Assembly: GCA_009784005.1 (NCBI GenBank)
Contig: WRCE01000014.1
Location: 1-43,757, forward strand
Source of the DNA: Candidatus Methanimicrococcus labiotermitis
Lineage (GTDB): Archaea; Halobacteriota; Methanosarcinia; Methanosarcinales; Methanosarcinaceae
Direction of reading: 5' to 3'
Length of the DNA stretch: 43,757 nt
Shown here: piece after piece, positions 42,142 through 43,757 of the stretch
Position numbering within the stretch: the stretch's first letter is position 1
Layout of the letters: each line of letters opens with the position of its first letter
Made by a program: the position numbers and the translations under genes
Notes under the pieces: model-generated
The model's database searches: none
The model's input: the letters and a program-made list of their open reading frames with translations, nothing else
What the model was told of the DNA's origin: nothing

Positions 42142-42594
42142 TTACTTACCCAAGTAAGCATATTCCGGCTTCGGTGTTAATGTACGAATGCCTCTTGAAA
42201 AGACATATTCCAAGAAAACCAACACAATGAATACAAGGGGCAGGATGGCGTTCAAAATTGTCGCAAAGCCCATGTTACCGATGGACTCGGGCAGCAATTG
42301 GACAGCAAGCACCAGATAGGTCACAACAAAGAGGACGATGAATAATACTTCATAAATCGCAAGCCACTTCATACCTTCGGGATTCATATTCAGGTAATAA
42401 TAAATAGCAACCAATGTCGCAATGTTGCCGATAACAGCCAATCCGATAAATAAAAGAATCCACGGCATTGCTTCGGCATATGACATGAAAACGTGTTCTC
42501 TCACCAATAAGTTATACAAAACGATTAATAAAAACACAGCAAAGAGCCAAAGCGAATAAATTGATGTAATTTTCCTTTGAATTGTTCGTACCAT
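42142..42594 (-). CDS. small four-helix membrane protein, unknown function
   Basis: The 150-residue protein has four predicted helices (about 13-30, 43-66, 78-100 and 110-132) and short loops. The N-terminus is basic and inside by the positive-inside rule. No family is recognised. AAGGTTG lies before the ATG, and a clear TATA box is found about 110 nt upstream, so it is transcribed alone with a leader of about 90 nt. Confidence 0.8.
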   Translation of the reverse strand: MVRTIQRKITSIYSLWLFAVFLLIVLYNLLVREHVFMSYAEAMPWILLFIGLAVIGNIATLVAIYYYLNMNPEGMKWLAIYEVLFIVLFVVTYLVLAVQLLPESIGNMGFATILNAILPLVFIVLVFLEYVFSRGIRTLTPKPEYAYLGK

Positions 42595-43124
42595 AATTCA
42601 ACCTTCATTTTTATGTTCAATGTTGTTCGTTTTAAATAATTATTCTTTTAAAAATTTAAAAACACTTTTAAAACAATCGACCGGTCAGATTATACTTTAC
42701 ATATTTTATATATACCCGCATATTGAATACTTTCAAGCACATATATGGCGCGGACCAATCAATGTTATTGACTGTAAATGTAATTGACTTTATAGTTTTT
42801 GAGCTGCCATTTTCGAAATGACATAAAACGACATGTAATAATTAAACAATTATTTATAAATAGATTATGGTATTACTTTTTATTTAAATTCTTTTTTTAT
42901 TTCCATTCATTTAATTAGTTTTCACGTAATAATATATTAATGAACTTAACTTAATCTTCTCTCTTTACTTTTCTATGTCACATTTTTCTGTATTAGTTTC
43001 ACCGTGCAGTAATTAAGTTTATCTTACATGTCAATAAATGTCATACAAGCAACATATAACGCCGAAATAAATAAAATAAGATTGAAGTCAGCCTGTTTTT
43101 ATAAAAACAAATAAGGAAACTGTT
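42595..43124. other. 530-bp AT-rich divergent promoter region
   Basis: It carries the promoter of the small membrane protein gene at 42705-42714 and the uvrA promoter zone on the right. The centre (42840-43010) is very AT-rich and without repeat structure or gene. Confidence 0.6.
42705..42717 (-). promoter_or_regulatory. TATA box of the small membrane protein gene
   Basis: On the minus strand GGG followed by TATATATAAA forms a good BRE/TATA pair; the predicted start lies about 25 nt downstream. Confidence 0.65.
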
Positions 43125-43757
43125 ATGAAAGAATTAATAATTAAAGGCGCCCGAGAACACAATTTAAAAAACATCTCGGTCAGCATTCCGAAAAATCAAC
43201 TAACCGTCATTACCGGCGTGTCGGGCTCAGGTAAATCGACATTGGCATTTGACACGATTTACGCGGAAGGCCAGCGCCGCTATGTGGAATCGCTGTCCTC
43301 TTACGCCCGCCAGTTTTTGGGTATCATGGATAAGCCGGACGTGGACAGCATTGACGGTCTGTCGCCGGCGATTTCAATCGAACAAAAAACAACGTCCAAA
43401 AATCCGCGAAGTACGGTCGGCACCGTCACGGAAATCTATGATTATTTCCGTCTCCTTTTCGCCCGCGTCGGCACGCCTTATTGCCCCGACCACGATCTCA
43501 AAATCGAGTCCCAATCCCCCGAAATAATTGCCGATTTGATTTTTGCCGAATTTGAAGGCAATGTGACTGTATTGGCCCCGATTGTCCGTAAAAAGAAGGG
43601 AACATATCAGCAATTGATCAAAGATTTGAATGCCGAAGGAGTGACGCGGGTCCGGGTCAATGGCGAAATTTACCGCACGGACGAGGAAATCGAACTGGAA
43701 CGCTACAAAATGCATGACATTGATATTGTGATCGACCGCATTGACGCGGACGATGAA
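43125..43757 (+). CDS. uvrA: excinuclease ABC subunit A (start only)
   Basis: The first 211 residues of UvrA, the damage-recognition ATPase of bacterial-type nucleotide excision repair, run off the right edge. The Walker A motif GVSGSGKST is at 31-39, followed by the [16 protein letters not shown]-loop region near 51-65 and the SIEQK segment. UvrABC in methanogens is generally regarded as acquired from bacteria. AAGGA lies 9 nt before the ATG. Confidence 0.97.
   Translation, partial: MKELIIKGAREHNLKNISVSIPKNQLTVITGVSGSGKSTLAFDTIYAEGQRRYVESLSSYARQFLGIMDKPDVDSIDGLSPAISIEQKTTSKNPRSTVGTVTEIYDYFRLLFARVGTPYCPDHDLKIESQSPEIIADLIFAEFEGNVTVLAPIVRKKKGTYQQLIKDLNAEGVTRVRVNGEIYRTDEEIELERYKMHDIDIVIDRIDADDE

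Noticed and set aside
42595-43124. AT-rich region as a replication origin
   Set aside because: No ORB-type repeats and no cdc6/orc1 gene are present; it is explained as a divergent promoter region.

Overview
This window looks like a chromosomal segment of a methanogenic archaeon of the order Methanosarcinales, most likely a gut-associated, H2-dependent methylotroph of the Methanimicrococcus type. The order is suggested by a membrane-bound [NiFe] hydrogenase with a cytochrome b subunit (VhtGAC type), archaeal-type prolyl-tRNA synthetase, a methanogen dihydropteroate-synthase-like protein, 6-phospho-3-hexuloisomerase, GGAGG/GGTGA ribosome sites and TATA-type promoters. The genus is an inference from gene content, bacterial-looking acquisitions and the very repeat-rich spacers; no rRNA is present to prove it.

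Layout. 1-4895 (-): the first ~1630 residues of a giant secreted surface protein with SpaA/Cna-B, InlB-like and tandem MucBP-like domains, running off the left edge. 5620-7665 (-): membrane pyrophosphatase, preceded (left) by a GC-rich multi-hairpin element that could be a small RNA. 8422-13564 (-): a hypothetical protein, the DHPS-like protein and a large membrane protein of unknown role. 13962-15089 (+): a short AAA+ ATPase. 15346-15860: a 0.5-kb satellite. 15996-19720 (-): vhtGAC, divergent from 20586-25013 (+): hypC-hypD-hypA-hypB-hypE-cutA. 25437-34750 (-): a MuiA-like protein carrying a TonB-plug-like segment, a chagasin-like lipoprotein, proS, Dabb and MFS proteins, and several membrane or zinc proteins. 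34869-37542 (-): two MgtE-type half transporters with a PhoU/TrkA-C regulator. 37752-37968 (+): two tRNA-Val genes. 38243-43757: a membrane-anchored acidic protein, an aminotransferase, hxlB, two small unknowns and the start of uvrA.

How the genes work together. VhtGAC oxidises H2 outside the membrane and passes electrons to methanophenazine; the divergent hyp operon builds its Ni-Fe(CN)2CO centre. HypF and a VhtD-type endopeptidase are not in the window and must be elsewhere. The pyrophosphatase adds a second ion-pumping device.

The most interesting signals: (1) the last gene of the hyp operon, cutA, is intact except for one in-frame UAG, while none of the 30 complete genes in the window uses UAG as a stop, which fits pyrrolysine decoding; (2) a Bacteroidota-like TonB-plug segment in an archaeal MuiA-family protein; (3) nearly every spacer holds its own private minisatellite, and several of these start as exact or near copies of the 3' end of the preceding gene; (4) a three-copy structured dispersed repeat; (5) a candidate multi-hairpin RNA.
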